A program made the position numbers and the translations under genes. A model generated the notes under the pieces. The model was given only the letters and a program-made list of their open reading frames with translations. It had not been told where the DNA came from and ran no database searches. A stretch of DNA of 5,188 bases from Chryseosolibacter sp966095595 (lineage in GTDB: Bacteria; Bacteroidota; Bacteroidia; Cytophagales; Cyclobacteriaceae): the NCBI GenBank assembly GCA_966095595.1, contig CBHTUB010000424.1:1-5188 (forward strand), in the 5' to 3' direction. Below are positions 4,901 through 5,188 of the stretch, piece after piece (the stretch's first letter is position 1; the number at the start of each line of letters is the position of its first letter).

Positions 4901-5188
4901 ATGTCAGCCTTCATGGATTCTCCTGTTCATCAACCAAAGGAGATGTGGTTCGAGAAATTTTTTCGCTTTGGATTGATCTGCAAGGGCATTGTCTATTGTA
5001 TTACCGGAATCCTTGCCACACTGGCGGCCATTGGATTTGGCGGAAGCAAGGCCAGTAAATCAGAGATCTTTCAATTCATATACGAACAACCATTAGGCCT
5101 TGCATTGATCAGCATCATTGCCTTCGGTCTTTTCGGATATACTCTCCTGCGGTTCTTTCAGTGTTTTCGGGACATCGATCACAATGGC
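4901..5188 (+). CDS. DUF1206 family membrane protein, truncated by window end
   Basis: The first 96 codons of a plus-strand gene that continues past the right edge without a stop. The protein begins MSAFMDSPVHQPKEMWFEKF and then shows two membrane segments, about residues 24-45 (GLICKGIVYCITGILATLAA) and 65-83 (PLGLALISIIAFGLFGYTLL). The pattern of G-x-x-x-K-G-x-V-Y in the first and G-x-x-x-x-Y-x-x-x-R-F-x-Q after the second, with a short loop carrying a F-Q-F-I-x-x-Q-P-x-G motif between, matches the repeat of the DUF1206 family, whose members usually carry three such two-helix units over roughly 260-280 residues. Only the first unit is visible. The biochemical role of the family is not established. 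The gene is divergent from the symporter and shares its 200-base upstream region. Confidence 0.85.
   Translation, partial: MSAFMDSPVHQPKEMWFEKFFRFGLICKGIVYCITGILATLAAIGFGGSKASKSEIFQFIYEQPLGLALISIIAFGLFGYTLLRFFQCFRDIDHNG

Overview
The window looks like a piece of chromosome from a Bacteroidota bacterium, most likely of the Cytophagales type. This is inferred from protein style (a vSGLT-like sodium/sugar symporter, a YafY-type WYL regulator, a GyrI-like protein, a DUF1206 membrane protein), moderate GC, the lack of Shine-Dalgarno sequences before most genes, and short A/T-rich seven-base repeats between genes. No database search was possible, so the genus is not called.

Layout. Positions 1-285 hold no convincing gene: they carry a long imperfect inverted repeat, several short palindromes and two seven-base tandem repeats. 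Four minus-strand genes follow, listed by falling coordinate as they are transcribed: a WYL/YafY-type regulator (2932-1964), a GyrI-like effector-binding protein (1836-1384), a dihydrofolate-reductase-like (RibD C-terminal) oxidoreductase (1387-869) and a SnoaL/NTF2-like protein (753-286). The GyrI-like and reductase genes overlap by four bases (ATGA) and are almost certainly translated together. Upstream of the regulator, also on the minus strand, lies a 557-residue sodium:solute symporter of the sugar type (4700-3027), ended by a good Rho-independent terminator. A 200-base divergent intergenic region with three operator-like dyads separates it from a plus-strand DUF1206 membrane protein gene that starts at 4901 and runs off the right edge.

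How the genes may work together. The regulator, GyrI-like protein and reductase resemble the small ligand-sensing or stress clusters often found around YafY-type regulators: one DNA-binding sensor, one small-molecule-binding protein and a small NADPH-type reductase. The symporter is separated from them by its terminator and probably serves sugar uptake independently. I see no CRISPR array, transposase, tRNA, rRNA, toxin-antitoxin pair or phage gene. Nothing here amounts to a clearly new biological system. The points most worth checking are the seven-base repeats, the repeat-like left edge, the three dyads in the divergent promoter region, and substitutions at expected binding positions in the symporter.
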